Numbered from the stretch's first letter, positions 7,817 through 17,834 are shown. The stretch: 64,000 nucleotides of DNA from Chlamydiales bacterium (GCA_024233575.1 JACKPN010000002.1:298069-362068), one strand, 5' to 3'. Numbers and translations: made by a program. Notes: a model not told the origin generated them from the sequence alone.

Positions 7817-8758
7817 ATGAAGCAGGGAATCAAGTTGCTATTATCTAAACCGCGCGGTTTTTGTGCCGGAGTGGAACGGGCAATCGATACTGTTGAAAAG
7901 GCTCTCGAACTTTGGGGGGCGCCGATCTATGTCAAGCATGAAATTGTTCACAATAAATATGTCGTCGATGGTCTTAAGGAAAAAGGCGCTATCTTTATCG
8001 AAGATCTGAATGATGTACCTGTCGGAGCGCGTTTGATATATTCGGCACATGGTGTTTCTCCTGCTGTCAGGGAGCAGGCAAAAGTGCGGCATCTAATCGA
8101 GATCGATGCCACATGCGGACTGGTGACGCGTGTCCATTCTGCTGTTAAACGTTTTGCTGCGCAGGGTTATCAGATTGTCCTGATCGGTCATCGTAATCAT
8201 GTCGAAGTGATTGGTACAGCCGGGGAAGCTCCAGAGGTGACGACGATTGTCGAGTCTGTTGCTGATGTTGAAAATCTTACTTTTCCAGCAGAGGAAAAGC
8301 TTTTTTACATTACACAGACGACTTTGAGCATTGACGATGTCAAAGAGATTACCGAGGCTTTGATTGCCAAATATCCACATATCGAAACGCTGCCGAGTTC
8401 ATCGATCTGCTATGCGACGACAAATAGGCAAATGGCTCTCAAGGAGATAACCGATGTGACAGATTTAGTCCTGGTGGTAGGAGATCCGCAGAGCTCGAAT
8501 TCCAATCGTTTGCGAGAACTTGCCGCTAATAGGGGAATTACGTCGCATTTGATCAATAATGAAAGGGAGATTGACCCTGAATGGTTGACGGGTGTTGCTA
8601 CGATAGGCTTGACCGCTGGTGCTTCAACGCCTGAAGTGATCGTGCAAAAGTGCATTGAAAGGCTGATGGAACTGGGTGTTAATGAAGTTGAAGATGTCAT
8701 CTACACGACTGAAGATGTTGTATTTCAACTGCCGAAACCGGTGCTTACCTTGGGTTAA
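7817..8758 (+). CDS. ispH: 4-hydroxy-3-methylbut-2-enyl diphosphate reductase IspH
   Basis: IspH is the last enzyme of the MEP isoprenoid pathway. It reduces HMBPP to IPP and DMAPP with a [4Fe-4S] cluster. This 313-residue protein has the three cluster cysteines in PRGFCAGVERAID (Cys about 15), IDATCGLV (about 98) and SICYATTNRQ (about 196). It also has the substrate-binding His in VKHEIVHN and SAHGVSP, and the TAGASTPE motif near the C terminus. A GGAGGG ribosome-binding site lies just before the ATG. It is cytosolic. It is followed by a 114-bp spacer with its own promoter for dciA-gyrB. Confidence 0.97.
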   Translation: MKQGIKLLLSKPRGFCAGVERAIDTVEKALELWGAPIYVKHEIVHNKYVVDGLKEKGAIFIEDLNDVPVGARLIYSAHGVSPAVREQAKVRHLIEIDATCGLVTRVHSAVKRFAAQGYQIVLIGHRNHVEVIGTAGEAPEVTTIVESVADVENLTFPAEEKLFYITQTTLSIDDVKEITEALIAKYPHIETLPSSSICYATTNRQMALKEITDVTDLVLVVGDPQSSNSNRLRELAANRGITSHLINNEREIDPEWLTGVATIGLTAGASTPEVIVQKCIERLMELGVNEVEDVIYTTEDVVFQLPKPVLTLG

Positions 8759-8831
8759 CTACCTGAAAATCAACGAACTTTTTTTGGAAAGTATTTTTTT
8801 TGTTTTTCGTGTGGTTAATAGGAAAATTCGC

Positions 8832-8861
8832 TTGATAATAGGTGGCTTTTTCGGGTATAAT
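8832..8861 (+). promoter_or_regulatory. Strong predicted promoter for dciA-gyrB-gyrA
   Basis: TTGATA (8832-8837) and a perfect TATAAT (8856-8861) are 18 bases apart. The expected transcription start is near 8868, only about 5 bases before the dciA ATG at 8873, so the dciA message may be almost leaderless. Confidence 0.65.
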
Positions 8862-8872
8862 ATGGTGCTTAT

Positions 8873-9226
8873 ATGAATAGGGAAAAAGTGAAAAAATCGA
8901 CTCGTAGAGTACCTAGAAATTACGATGGCACCAACGTTACTTCGCGGCAAGTTGGGGATCTTCTTCCGTCAGTTTTATGCGAGGTCGGAAAGCGCTTTAG
9001 CGATAGACCTGACTTAGTCCTAGCCTCATGGCCCGAAGTGATCGGTCCGAAACTTGCCGGAATGACGCAGGCAGTCTCTTTTGTCGATGGAGAACTCCTG
9101 GTCAAAGTGGCTAACTCTACCCTCCATAGTCTGCTGAACCAGCATGACAAAGCTAAAATCCTCAGAAGGTTAAAAGAAAAATTTCCCAATATCGAGATCA
9201 AGAACATACGATTCCGTATCGGGTAA
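8873..9226 (+). CDS. dciA: DciA-type (DUF721) replicative helicase loader
   Basis: DciA proteins replace DnaC in loading DnaB in most bacteria. In this 117-residue protein a basic N-terminal tail precedes the DUF721 core. That core contains LASWPEVIGPKLAGMTQ and VDGELLVKVANSTLHSLL, the hallmark alternating pattern, and ends with FRIG. It lies 19 bases before gyrB, the same position as the DUF721 gene in Chlamydia, which fits coordinated expression of replication proteins. There is no clear ribosome-binding site, consistent with the very short predicted leader. A GTG at 8888 is a weaker alternative start. Confidence 0.85.
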   Translation: MNREKVKKSTRRVPRNYDGTNVTSRQVGDLLPSVLCEVGKRFSDRPDLVLASWPEVIGPKLAGMTQAVSFVDGELLVKVANSTLHSLLNQHDKAKILRRLKEKFPNIEIKNIRFRIG

Positions 9227-9245
9227 GCGATAACAAGGTTGTACG

Positions 9246-11780
9246 ATGACAAACGATACCTTATCAACAAAGGATCAAAAGGCGATGAATCCAGAAGAGC
9301 AGAAGGAAGAGCTAAAAAAAGACTATAATGCAAGCTCTATTACTGTTCTCGAGGGGCTGCAAGCTGTTCGCGAGCGCCCGGGAATGTACATTGGCGATAC
9401 CAGCAGCAGCGGACTCCATCAGCTTGTTTACGAAGTGGTTGATAACTGCATCGACGAAGCAATGGCAGGATATTGCACTGCGATCTATGTCACTCTAAAC
9501 AAAGATGGGTCGGTTACTGTAGAAGATAATGGTCGCGGCATCCCGATCCAGCGTCATGAAAAGCAGTCGGCAAAACAGGGGCGTGAAGTAACGGCCCTTG
9601 AAGTTGTCATGACAATCCTTCATGCCGGTGGTAAATTCGATAAGGATACCTATAAAGTATCTGGCGGTCTCCATGGTGTTGGTGTCTCTTGCGTCAACGC
9701 GCTGTCGAAAAAACTGATTGCACAAGTTTTCCAAAAGGGGAATGTCCACCAGATGGAGTTCTCTAAAGGGGTGGTAGCCAAGGAACTGGAAATTGTCGGT
9801 GAAACGACTAAACGAGGCACTCGCATCACCTTCTGGCCCGATGATTCTGTAATGACCGTTACCGAGTTCGACTACGATATCTTAGCGAAAAGACTCCGCG
9901 AACTGGCGTTCCTTAACCGCGGGATCAACATCTATTTTCATGATGAACGTAATGACGATAAAGAAGATGTCAACTTCCATTATGAAGGTGGCCTCTCGTC
10001 GTTTGTCTCTTATTTGAATGAGAATAAAATTCCTCTCTTTCCGACACCGATTTACTTCCAAGGAAGTCGTCAGGGTGATGATGGTCCTATTGAAGTTGAA
10101 GTGGCAATGCAATGGAACGACACTTTCAATGAGACCACTTTTTCTTATGTTAACAATATTGCAACGCGCCACGGTGGTACGCACTTAACAGGGTTTTCGA
10201 CAGCACTCACTCGCGTTCTCAATAGCTACATCAAGAGCAATAATCTGCTGCGCAATGACAAGATCGGCATCTCCGGTGAAGATATGCGCGAGGGGTTGAC
10301 AGCTGTGGTCTCCGTAAAGGTGGCCAATCCGCAATTTGAAGGACAGACAAAGCAACGATTGGGTAATAGCGATGTGGGTTCGATCGTACAGCAGATCGTT
10401 GGTGAGGAGCTAAGTATTTACCTCGATGAAAACCCGGCGATCTCTAAAAGTATTGCGGAAAAAGCAATTCTAGCTGCTCAGGCGCGAGAAGCGGCACGAA
10501 AAGCACGAGATCTGACGCTGCGTAAGACGGCGCTTGACAGCTCACGTCTGCCAGGTAAGCTGACCGACTGTCAGGAAAAAGATCCTGCACTATGCGAAAT
10601 TTATATCGTTGAGGGCGACTCCGCCGGTGGCTCCGCAAAATCGGGGCGTGATCGCCGCTTTCAGGCTATCTTGCCAATACGTGGTAAGATCCTCAACGTC
10701 GAAAAAGCGCGTCTGGATAAGATCCTAAGGAACCAAGAAGTAGGCAAGATGATCGCGGCGCTTGGATGCGGTATCGGCAAGGATGGGTTCAATATTGCAA
10801 AATTGCGATACCATAAAATCATTATCATGACTGACGCCGACGTCGACGGCTCCCATATCCGTACCTTGCTGCTGACATTCTTCTACCGCAATATGCCCGA
10901 TCTTATCGAGAACGGCTTCATCTATATCGCTCAACCTCCGCTTTATCGTGTTACGCGCAAAAAGAAAGGGCAATATATCCACTCGGAAAAAGAGATGGAT
11001 GAATATCTGTTGCAACTAGGACTTAGCGATATCAAGCTGCGCCTGGCTGGAGATGATCAAGAGCTTTCTCAAGAAAAGATGAAGCAGCTTATTGACATCG
11101 TTCTTGAAGCAGAGTCTTTCGTCACAAGAACAGAACGTAAAGGAATTACCTTCCGTGAGTTTCTTAACGCAAAAAATGAGGCAGGGATTCTCCCGCAATT
11201 CCAGATCAATTTGCTCGAGGGTACGCGTTTTGTCTATTCGGCCAGCGAGTTCGAGATGTTGAAAAAAGCAGATGAAGATGCACAGCGACGTCAACATGAA
11301 GAAACACTGGAATCTATTCCTGAAGGCGAAAGAAATGAGGAGATGAAGATCTTCCGTGCGAAGCGTCTGCATTTCACTGAACTTTACGAAGAAGAAGCGT
11401 TGCAGAACCTGGTGAATGGGCTGAAAGAATTCGGCTTCACTCTTGAAGATTACCTGATCGCTTCTAGAGAACTTGTCACCATTACAGAAGAAGACGACGT
11501 TGCGCAAACCATGTCAACACTGGCAGACGTGGTCGTCTTCATTAGAAGCAACGGCAGAAAAGGAATAGAAATTCAGCGTTACAAAGGCTTGGGTGAGATG
11601 AACGCTGATCAACTCTGGGAAACAACAATGGATCCTAAAGTTCGCACACTGATCCAAGTCACGCTCAATGATGCTGTCGCTGCAGACCAGATGTTTTCCA
11701 TGTTGATGGGCGAAGATGTTCCGCCGCGCCGAGCGTTTATCGAACGCCATGCCCTGTCCGTCAAAGATTTGGATGTTTAA
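9246..11780 (+). CDS. gyrB: DNA gyrase subunit B
   Basis: This is the ATPase/TOPRIM subunit of gyrase, which supercoils DNA together with GyrA. The 844-residue protein is slightly long for the family because of charged insertions around residues 620-730. The GHKL ATPase motifs are visible: EVVDNCIDEA, VEDNGRGIP and GGLHGVGVSCVNALS. The transducer has KANPQFEGQTK-like VANPQFEGQTKQRLG. TOPRIM has IVEGDSAGGSAKSGRDR and MTDADVDGSHIRTLL. The C terminus has the RYKGLGEMNADQLWETTMDP motif. It is the second gene of a long plus-strand unit and ends 27 bases before gyrA. Confidence 0.98.
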   Translation: MTNDTLSTKDQKAMNPEEQKEELKKDYNASSITVLEGLQAVRERPGMYIGDTSSSGLHQLVYEVVDNCIDEAMAGYCTAIYVTLNKDGSVTVEDNGRGIPIQRHEKQSAKQGREVTALEVVMTILHAGGKFDKDTYKVSGGLHGVGVSCVNALSKKLIAQVFQKGNVHQMEFSKGVVAKELEIVGETTKRGTRITFWPDDSVMTVTEFDYDILAKRLRELAFLNRGINIYFHDERNDDKEDVNFHYEGGLSSFVSYLNENKIPLFPTPIYFQGSRQGDDGPIEVEVAMQWNDTFNETTFSYVNNIATRHGGTHLTGFSTALTRVLNSYIKSNNLLRNDKIGISGEDMREGLTAVVSVKVANPQFEGQTKQRLGNSDVGSIVQQIVGEELSIYLDENPAISKSIAEKAILAAQAREAARKARDLTLRKTALDSSRLPGKLTDCQEKDPALCEIYIVEGDSAGGSAKSGRDRRFQAILPIRGKILNVEKARLDKILRNQEVGKMIAALGCGIGKDGFNIAKLRYHKIIIMTDADVDGSHIRTLLLTFFYRNMPDLIENGFIYIAQPPLYRVTRKKKGQYIHSEKEMDEYLLQLGLSDIKLRLAGDDQELSQEKMKQLIDIVLEAESFVTRTERKGITFREFLNAKNEAGILPQFQINLLEGTRFVYSASEFEMLKKADEDAQRRQHEETLESIPEGERNEEMKIFRAKRLHFTELYEEEALQNLVNGLKEFGFTLEDYLIASRELVTITEEDDVAQTMSTLADVVVFIRSNGRKGIEIQRYKGLGEMNADQLWETTMDPKVRTLIQVTLNDAVAADQMFSMLMGEDVPPRRAFIERHALSVKDLDV

Positions 11781-11807
11781 TAAGAAGGTTATTTAGGAGT
11801 TCGAGAG

Positions 11808-14294
11808 ATGTCGTATACCGAAAATGAGACAGTGGTTTCTCGCAATGTTGAAGATGAGATGAAGGAAAGCTATCTACGCTATTCGATGTCCGTGATTATC
11901 TCACGCGCCCTTCCCGATGTGCGTGATGGACTCAAGCCGTCGCAGCGAAGGATCCTCTACGCAATGAAGCAGCTAAATCTTGGACCTTCGGGAAAACACC
12001 GTAAATGTGCAAAAATCTCCGGTGATACATCCGGTGACTACCACCCGCACGGCGAACAGGTAATCTACCCGACGCTCGTCCGTTTAGCCCAGAGCTGGAT
12101 CATGCGCTACAGCCTCGTTGACGGGCAGGGTAACTTCGGTTCTGTCGACGGCGACCCTCCGGCTGCGATGCGATATACGGAAGCCCGCTTGACCCATGCC
12201 GCTGTCGAACTAATGGAAGATCTTGATAAAAATACTGTCGAGATGATCCCTAACTACGACGAAACGAAAAAGGAACCTACGGTTTTTCCGGCAAAATTTC
12301 CAAACCTTCTCTGTAATGGTTCTTCAGGTATTGCCGTTGGCATGGCGACTAACATTCCTCCGCACAATTTAGGGGAGCTGATCACTGCAACAACGCTGCT
12401 AATCGATAATCCAACAGCAACGATCGAGCAGATTCAGTCAGTGATGCCGGGACCTGATTTTCCTACCGGCGGCTTCATCTGCGGTTACCGTGGTATCCAA
12501 GAAGCATATCATACCGGTCGCGGCAAGTTGACACTCAGGGCAGTGATACGTACCGAAGAGATGAATAACAATCCGGACCGTGAACGCCTTGTCATCGATG
12601 AAATTCCATACAACGTTAACAAGTCGCGCCTGATTGAACATATCGCCGATCTGATTAACAATAAGCAGATTACCGGTATATCGGATCTTCGTGATGAATC
12701 CGATAAGGATGGCATGAGAATCGTCATCGATCTGAAAAGAGGCGAAGTACCGGAAGTGGTGATCAATCAGCTCTATAAGTTCAGCGACATGCAAGTGACG
12801 TTCGGTTGCAATATGCTTGCGCTCGATAAAGGGCTGCCACGTACAATGAACATCAAGCAGCTGATCGCTGCTTGGATTGATCACCGTATCGATGTCGTTC
12901 GCAGAAGGACCCGCTATGAGCTAGAGAAAGCGGAAGCGCGCGCTCACATCCTCGAAGGCTACCTAAAAGCAATCGATAATCTCGATGAAGTAGTCAAAAT
13001 CATTCGGGCTAGCAACAATCGTGACGAAGCAAAAGTTGAATTGATCGATAGGTTTGCATTTAGCGATCGCCAGGCAAACGCAGTTCTCGATCTACGCCTC
13101 TACCAACTAACAGGAATGGAGCGCGATAAAATCCAAAACGAGTACAACGATCTGTTGCAAAAGATCGAGTACTTCCGCGCTGTTCTTGCTAATGAAAGCA
13201 TGGTGCGCGATATCATTAAAGAAGAGCTGGAAGATATCAAAAAGCATCATCGTTCGCCGCGAAAAACACAGATCATTGCTGCGGAAAACGATATGCAGAT
13301 GGAAGATCTAATCGCAGAAGAAGAGGTGTTCATCACACTGTCTGATGACGATTATATCAAACGAATGCCTATCGATACTTTCCGCGAACAACGCCGCGGC
13401 GGTCAAGGGGTCTCGGGTGTCAACTTAAAACGTGAAGACGATATGATTAAGGGGCTGTACGTTGCTTCAACGCATGACTACCTGCTGATCTTTACCAATA
13501 CCGGACGTTGCTATTGGTTGAAGGTGTGGCAAATTCCAGAAGGAAGTAGAAAATCAAAAGGCAAACCGTTAATCAATTTGCTTGAAGGTCTACGCGATGA
13601 CGAGTCGATCGCAACGATCCTGAGAACGCGTGATTTTGATGGAGAGAACCGTTGCATCACGATGGCGACAAGAAAAGGAACAGTAAAAAAGACAGAACTG
13701 ACACACTTCAGCAATCCGCGCCGCAATGGTATCTGGGCGCTTACGATCGATGAAGATGATGAACTGATCGCTGCACGTATGGTTGAACCAGGGCAGCAAA
13801 TCATGCTGTTCACTTCCGGAGGTATGGCAGTGCGCTTTGACGAAGCAAAAGTTCGAGCCATGGGCCGTACTGCCCGCGGTGTGCGTGGTGCTAAACTAAA
13901 AGATGAGAGTGATAAAATCATAGGTCTTGAAGCAGTCAACGGTGACGAGTCCGTCATGATTGTCTGTGAAAACGGTTACGGCAAACGTTCTCAAGTCGAA
14001 GACTTCCGGCAGACAAACCGCGGTGGAGTGGGCGTACGGTCAATTATTACCAGCGAACGCAACGGACCGGTAATCGGGGCTCTCTGCGTTACAGACAGTG
14101 ATGGTATCGTCATGATGTCACAGCAGGGTCAAACGGTCCGGATCAGTATGGCCGATGTACGGGTCATGGGGCGTAACACCCAAGGGGTGCGCCTGGCCAA
14201 TGTTAAAGCTAGCGATCGTTTAGTCGTGATCCAGAAGTTGGAATCAGCAGGGGACTCTGTCGAGATGGAGGAAAATCCTGTTGAGGAAGAGTGA
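11808..14294 (+). CDS. gyrA: DNA gyrase subunit A
   Basis: This is the DNA-cleaving subunit of gyrase, 828 residues. The catalytic Tyr sits in AAMRYTEARLT (about residue 126). The QRDR region around GDTSGDYHPHG is intact. The GyrA box EQRRGGQG opens the C-terminal beta-pinwheel and supports gyrase rather than topoisomerase IV. Repeated GRxxxG-like blades follow (GRTARGVRG, NRGGVGVR, GRNTQGVRL). An AGGAG ribosome-binding site precedes the ATG. The 3' end overlaps tmk by 14 bases. Confidence 0.98.
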   Translation: MSYTENETVVSRNVEDEMKESYLRYSMSVIISRALPDVRDGLKPSQRRILYAMKQLNLGPSGKHRKCAKISGDTSGDYHPHGEQVIYPTLVRLAQSWIMRYSLVDGQGNFGSVDGDPPAAMRYTEARLTHAAVELMEDLDKNTVEMIPNYDETKKEPTVFPAKFPNLLCNGSSGIAVGMATNIPPHNLGELITATTLLIDNPTATIEQIQSVMPGPDFPTGGFICGYRGIQEAYHTGRGKLTLRAVIRTEEMNNNPDRERLVIDEIPYNVNKSRLIEHIADLINNKQITGISDLRDESDKDGMRIVIDLKRGEVPEVVINQLYKFSDMQVTFGCNMLALDKGLPRTMNIKQLIAAWIDHRIDVVRRRTRYELEKAEARAHILEGYLKAIDNLDEVVKIIRASNNRDEAKVELIDRFAFSDRQANAVLDLRLYQLTGMERDKIQNEYNDLLQKIEYFRAVLANESMVRDIIKEELEDIKKHHRSPRKTQIIAAENDMQMEDLIAEEEVFITLSDDDYIKRMPIDTFREQRRGGQGVSGVNLKREDDMIKGLYVASTHDYLLIFTNTGRCYWLKVWQIPEGSRKSKGKPLINLLEGLRDDESIATILRTRDFDGENRCITMATRKGTVKKTELTHFSNPRRNGIWALTIDEDDELIAARMVEPGQQIMLFTSGGMAVRFDEAKVRAMGRTARGVRGAKLKDESDKIIGLEAVNGDESVMIVCENGYGKRSQVEDFRQTNRGGVGVRSIITSERNGPVIGALCVTDSDGIVMMSQQGQTVRISMADVRVMGRNTQGVRLANVKASDRLVVIQKLESAGDSVEMEENPVEEE

Positions 14295-14946
14295 GCATAA
14301 AGGCCTCTTCATCACTTTGGAAGGAGGAGAAGGCACTGGCAAGACGACGCTGATCAAGCGGCTGCAAAATGCGCTTGATGAAGAAGGATTCGCTTCCGTT
14401 GCCACGCGGGAACCGGGAGGATCGCCTCTTGGTGAACGAATCCGGCAGATGCTGCTTTCCCATGATCCGACAATTTCGATCGGCAGCTATGCTGAGCTGT
14501 TGCTTTTTCTTGCTGCACGAGCACAGCATATTGAAGAGGTGATCGCACCGGCGCTTGAACGAGGAGAAATTGTTCTTTGCGATCGATTTAACGATTCGAC
14601 GATTGTCTACCAAGGGCATGCTCGTGGACTGGGAATGTCTGCAGTACAGCAACTCTGTTTAAGCGCTTGTCACGGTGTTGTACCTGATATCACTCTTTTT
14701 CTTGATGTCGACCCAGAAATAGGTTTGGCCCGCACGAAAGGGGTGGCTAAAGATCAAGCTTCCGAAGGTCAGGTGGATAGGATAGAGCGCGAAGAAATCG
14801 CTTTTCATCAGAAAGTTCGTGAAGGAATGCATCTCCTTGCAGAACAGGAACCAGAAAGAGTTCACATTCTCGATGCTAGCCAATCGGTTGATGAGGTGTT
14901 TCAACAAGCTTGGAGCTTAATTACTCAACAGTTGCAGCGTAGGTAA
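14281..14946 (+). CDS. tmk: Thymidylate kinase
   Basis: Phosphorylates dTMP to dTDP. This 221-residue protein has the P-loop LEGGEGTGKTT, the DR(E/Y)-type TREPGGSPLGERIR, and CDRFNDSTIVYQGHARGLG, which binds the nucleotide. The LID region is degenerate, with acidic insertions (TKGVAKDQASEGQVDRIE). The start is TTG at 14281 inside the end of gyrA, served by GGAGG at 14267-14271. The order gyrA-tmk-holB is typical of chlamydiae. Confidence 0.95.
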   Translation: MRKSEHKGLFITLEGGEGTGKTTLIKRLQNALDEEGFASVATREPGGSPLGERIRQMLLSHDPTISIGSYAELLLFLAARAQHIEEVIAPALERGEIVLCDRFNDSTIVYQGHARGLGMSAVQQLCLSACHGVVPDITLFLDVDPEIGLARTKGVAKDQASEGQVDRIEREEIAFHQKVREGMHLLAEQEPERVHILDASQSVDEVFQQAWSLITQQLQRR

Positions 14947-14947
14947 T

Positions 14948-16045
14948 ATGTTCTCACATCTCATTGGTAACGATCAGATCAAAGAATACCTTCAGCGAAT
15001 GGTGAAGAAGCAAGCAGTCAGTAATTCTCTGCTGTTTAGCGGTCCGGAAGGTATAGGGAAAAGTCTGTACGCACAGGCATTCGCTAAGTTACTGATCTGC
15101 CAAGAGGATCCTCATGGTTCCCATGCGCACAAGATAGATAGCGGGAACCATCCTGATATCTACCATTATCGGCCTGAAGGAAAGATTGGCATGCATAGCA
15201 TCGAAGCAATGCGCCGCTTCAGTGAAGAGGTGTATATGGCGCCGTATGAAGCTAAGTGGAAGGTATTTATCATTCACGATGCTCACAGGATGCTGACATA
15301 TAGTGCAAATGCTTTGCTGAAAACTTTCGAAGAACCCGCTTCCTTTAGCGTGATTATCCTTTTGTCGCACTCTCCTGAGCATCTATTGCCAACTGTCTTG
15401 TCGCGTTGCCGTGCGGTTCATTTTCATGCAGTGTCGACTTCTACGATAGCCGATCACCTGATCAGAAAGCAGGGTATCGATAAAGATACCGCTTTTAAGT
15501 ACGCAGGACTAGCACATGGGTCAATAGGAAGAGCGTTGGAACTTGTCAGGAAAGGGGAAGATGGGATTCGCGAACAGTTGCTCGATTTCCTAGCGCAGCA
15601 GCGTGCGACATCATACGGAGCCCTAACCTCTTTCGTTAAGGGGATCACTGCACAAGTCGATCAAGCGAAAAAAAATTCGGAAGAAGGGGTTCGTGATCAC
15701 CTTGCAGCAGGTATGGGAGATGACTTAACGGCAGCGCAGAAACAAGCGATGGAAAAAGAGGTTGATGGCGTCATCTGTATGCGGCAGCAGATGGAAGCGC
15801 AGTACCTCCTAGATATCATCCTGACATGGTACCGCGATCTGCATCTTCTTTATAACCACGGAGACCGCAGCCTCATGATCCATCAAGACTACCGCGATCA
15901 GATGGAGCGTATCCTTTTGCAGGGGGAGCCAATGCCACTTGAAAGAGTGCAACGGGCCGTTGCTGATGCACGTTTGTCTTTGGCGCGGTCAACAGGTTTT
16001 GCGTTATGCTTAGAAAACCTCTTTCTTAAACTTAACCTTCTATGA
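14948..16045 (+). CDS. holB: DNA polymerase III subunit delta'
   Basis: Clamp-loader subunit, 365 residues. The N terminus has the AAA+ signature LIGNDQIKEYLQ and the Walker A GPEGIGKS. IHDAHRMLTYSANALLKTFEEP gives the Walker B and sensor 1 region, and VLSRCRAVHFH carries the SRC motif. The usual four-Cys zinc site of gamma/DnaX is absent, which separates it from dnaX. The region around residues 225-265 is an unusual charged insertion. It starts one base after tmk and is therefore translationally coupled to it. Confidence 0.92.
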   Translation: MFSHLIGNDQIKEYLQRMVKKQAVSNSLLFSGPEGIGKSLYAQAFAKLLICQEDPHGSHAHKIDSGNHPDIYHYRPEGKIGMHSIEAMRRFSEEVYMAPYEAKWKVFIIHDAHRMLTYSANALLKTFEEPASFSVIILLSHSPEHLLPTVLSRCRAVHFHAVSTSTIADHLIRKQGIDKDTAFKYAGLAHGSIGRALELVRKGEDGIREQLLDFLAQQRATSYGALTSFVKGITAQVDQAKKNSEEGVRDHLAAGMGDDLTAAQKQAMEKEVDGVICMRQQMEAQYLLDIILTWYRDLHLLYNHGDRSLMIHQDYRDQMERILLQGEPMPLERVQRAVADARLSLARSTGFALCLENLFLKLNLL

Positions 16046-16074
16046 TAATATCCTCCCTATTACAAGGAGATCTT

Positions 16075-17025
16075 ATGGAAAAAGCAAAAGTAGTCATTAT
16101 TGGTTCAGGTCCTGCCGCCTATACAGCAGCGATCTATACATCACGCGCTAAGCTCCAACCGGTCGTATATGAAGGTTTTTTCACAGGGCCTGCCGGTGGA
16201 CAGCTGATGACGACGACGGATGTTGAGAACTATCCCGGTTTCCCTGAAGGGATCACCGGTCCTATGTTGATGGAACATTTACGCAAACAATCGTCACGCT
16301 TCGGATCAATCTTGATCAGCGATGATGTCACGCATGTCGATTTGGGAAGCTACCCTTATAAAGTGCACGGGAAGAAGAACTCTCATGAGGCGATGTCGAT
16401 CATTATTGCAACCGGTGCCAAAGCGAAGCGCCTGGATATTCCCGGAACCCACGAGGGTGAGTTTTGGCAAAAAGGGGTGACGGCCTGTGCGGTCTGCGAT
16501 GGTGCGATGCCGATCTTCCGCGATAAAGATCTCTACATTATTGGCGGCGGGGACTCTGCAATGGAAGAAGCGCTATTTCTTACCAAGTACGGAAAAAAAG
16601 TCTATATTGTTCATCGTCGCGATGAGCTGCGTGCTTCGAAGATCATGCAGGAACGTGCGCTGGAGCATCCGAAGATCGAAGTGTTGTGGGATAGTGTCAT
16701 TTCCTGCGTCAGCGGCAGCAATATCGTTGAACAGGTTAGCATCAAGAATGTAAAAACCGGCGAGATTACTAAGCGACCTGCCAGCGGGGTTTTCTTCGCT
16801 GTCGGACATGTGCCGAATACCGATTTCCTTGATGGTCAAATTGAACTTCATGACAATGGATATATCAAAGTCGAACCGGGAACGACGCGTACAAGTAAAG
16901 AGCTGGTCTATGCTGCCGGCGATGTTCAAGACTTTGTGTACAGACAGGCGATCACCGCCGCGGGTACAGGATGTATGGCAGCGACCGAGGCGGAAAGAGA
17001 ACTGAGCTCGCGAGGGATTGAATGA
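16075..17025 (+). CDS. trxB: Thioredoxin-disulfide reductase
   Basis: FAD/NADPH enzyme that keeps thioredoxin reduced. This 316-residue protein has the FAD-binding IIGSGPAAYTAAIYTSRA, the redox pair in ACAVCDGAMP, the NADPH site IIGGGDSAMEEALFL with HRRDELRAS, and the C-terminal YAAGDVQDFVYRQAITAAGTG. The ATG at 16075 follows AAGGAG closely. The longer reading from 16042 lacks a ribosome-binding site and overlaps holB. It overlaps the next gene by ATGA. Confidence 0.97.
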   Translation: MEKAKVVIIGSGPAAYTAAIYTSRAKLQPVVYEGFFTGPAGGQLMTTTDVENYPGFPEGITGPMLMEHLRKQSSRFGSILISDDVTHVDLGSYPYKVHGKKNSHEAMSIIIATGAKAKRLDIPGTHEGEFWQKGVTACAVCDGAMPIFRDKDLYIIGGGDSAMEEALFLTKYGKKVYIVHRRDELRASKIMQERALEHPKIEVLWDSVISCVSGSNIVEQVSIKNVKTGEITKRPASGVFFAVGHVPNTDFLDGQIELHDNGYIKVEPGTTRTSKELVYAAGDVQDFVYRQAITAAGTGCMAATEAERELSSRGIE

Positions 17026-17834
17026 AGCTGCGTTCGTGGATTACTGCGTTTCTGCTTTCGACTGCGTCTCTGGGTGCCACGGACTTTCAACCGTGGTATC
17101 CGCGGGATCTCGAAATTCAAACGCGTTTTCTTTATGCACAGCAACGTTATGACAATGTCGATACTATTACAGGATCAGTGCCACAAAGATCAACGAATAA
17201 TTTTTTTGGCGCTGGGGTTGAGGTAGCCTATACCGAATGGTGCGGTGAAGTTGAACTGATGACTTCACAAACATTGTCACGGGCATGGTCGCCTGAATAC
17301 CTGCGCGCTACAGCACGCTATCAGTTGATGGACGATGTGATCGGTGATCCTGTGAGCTTGGTCGTCGGTGCTACTGGCACCTATGTTTTTGGTCAGTCGA
17401 TCAAAGATATTGCTGTTTTTCATCAATGCCGCGTAGAAGGCGAGCTGCATCTTGCAGTGGGTAAAGAGTATTCTACAGGGGCAAATTGGATTGCTCGTGC
17501 TTGGGCGCTTGGTGCTGTTGGCGGTGGAGAGCATGGCGCTGCGTGGTATCGCGGGTTGGTAGTAGCCGATTATCTCTATTGTTTGAATCATGAGCTTCGT
17601 GTGTTCGTCGAAGGTTTGCATGGCAATGGCAGTCAAGCTCTCAATCTTTCTGTGCCTTTCAACGGTTATGGAACGATCAATTACGAGACAGGCGATGTTG
17701 GAGGTCGCTACTCCTACTATTTTGATTTCTATGGTTCATTTTCATTTACTTTCGCATACAGGTTCTATGCGAAGAACTGTCCTGAGTATGCCAAAACGTA
17801 TGCGATTGAATTTCTCTATCCTTTTGGTTTGTAA
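17022..17834 (+). CDS. Predicted exported beta-rich (outer-membrane-like) protein
   Basis: This 270-residue protein has a signal peptide (MKLRSWITAFLLSTASLGA, cut near residue 20). Its mature part is rich in Tyr, Phe, Gly and Thr and short on Lys, with alternating hydrophobic residues as in beta strands. It ends in a hydrophobic strand, IEFLYPFGL. These are the marks of a small outer-membrane barrel or surface protein. It is coupled to trxB by a 4-base overlap and closes the gyr-holB-trxB unit. The family is not recognised. Confidence 0.6.
   Translation: MKLRSWITAFLLSTASLGATDFQPWYPRDLEIQTRFLYAQQRYDNVDTITGSVPQRSTNNFFGAGVEVAYTEWCGEVELMTSQTLSRAWSPEYLRATARYQLMDDVIGDPVSLVVGATGTYVFGQSIKDIAVFHQCRVEGELHLAVGKEYSTGANWIARAWALGAVGGGEHGAAWYRGLVVADYLYCLNHELRVFVEGLHGNGSQALNLSVPFNGYGTINYETGDVGGRYSYYFDFYGSFSFTFAYRFYAKNCPEYAKTYAIEFLYPFGL

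Noticed and set aside
11016..11507. Open frame opposite gyrB
   Set aside because: gyrB is certain here; the antisense frame has no family motif.
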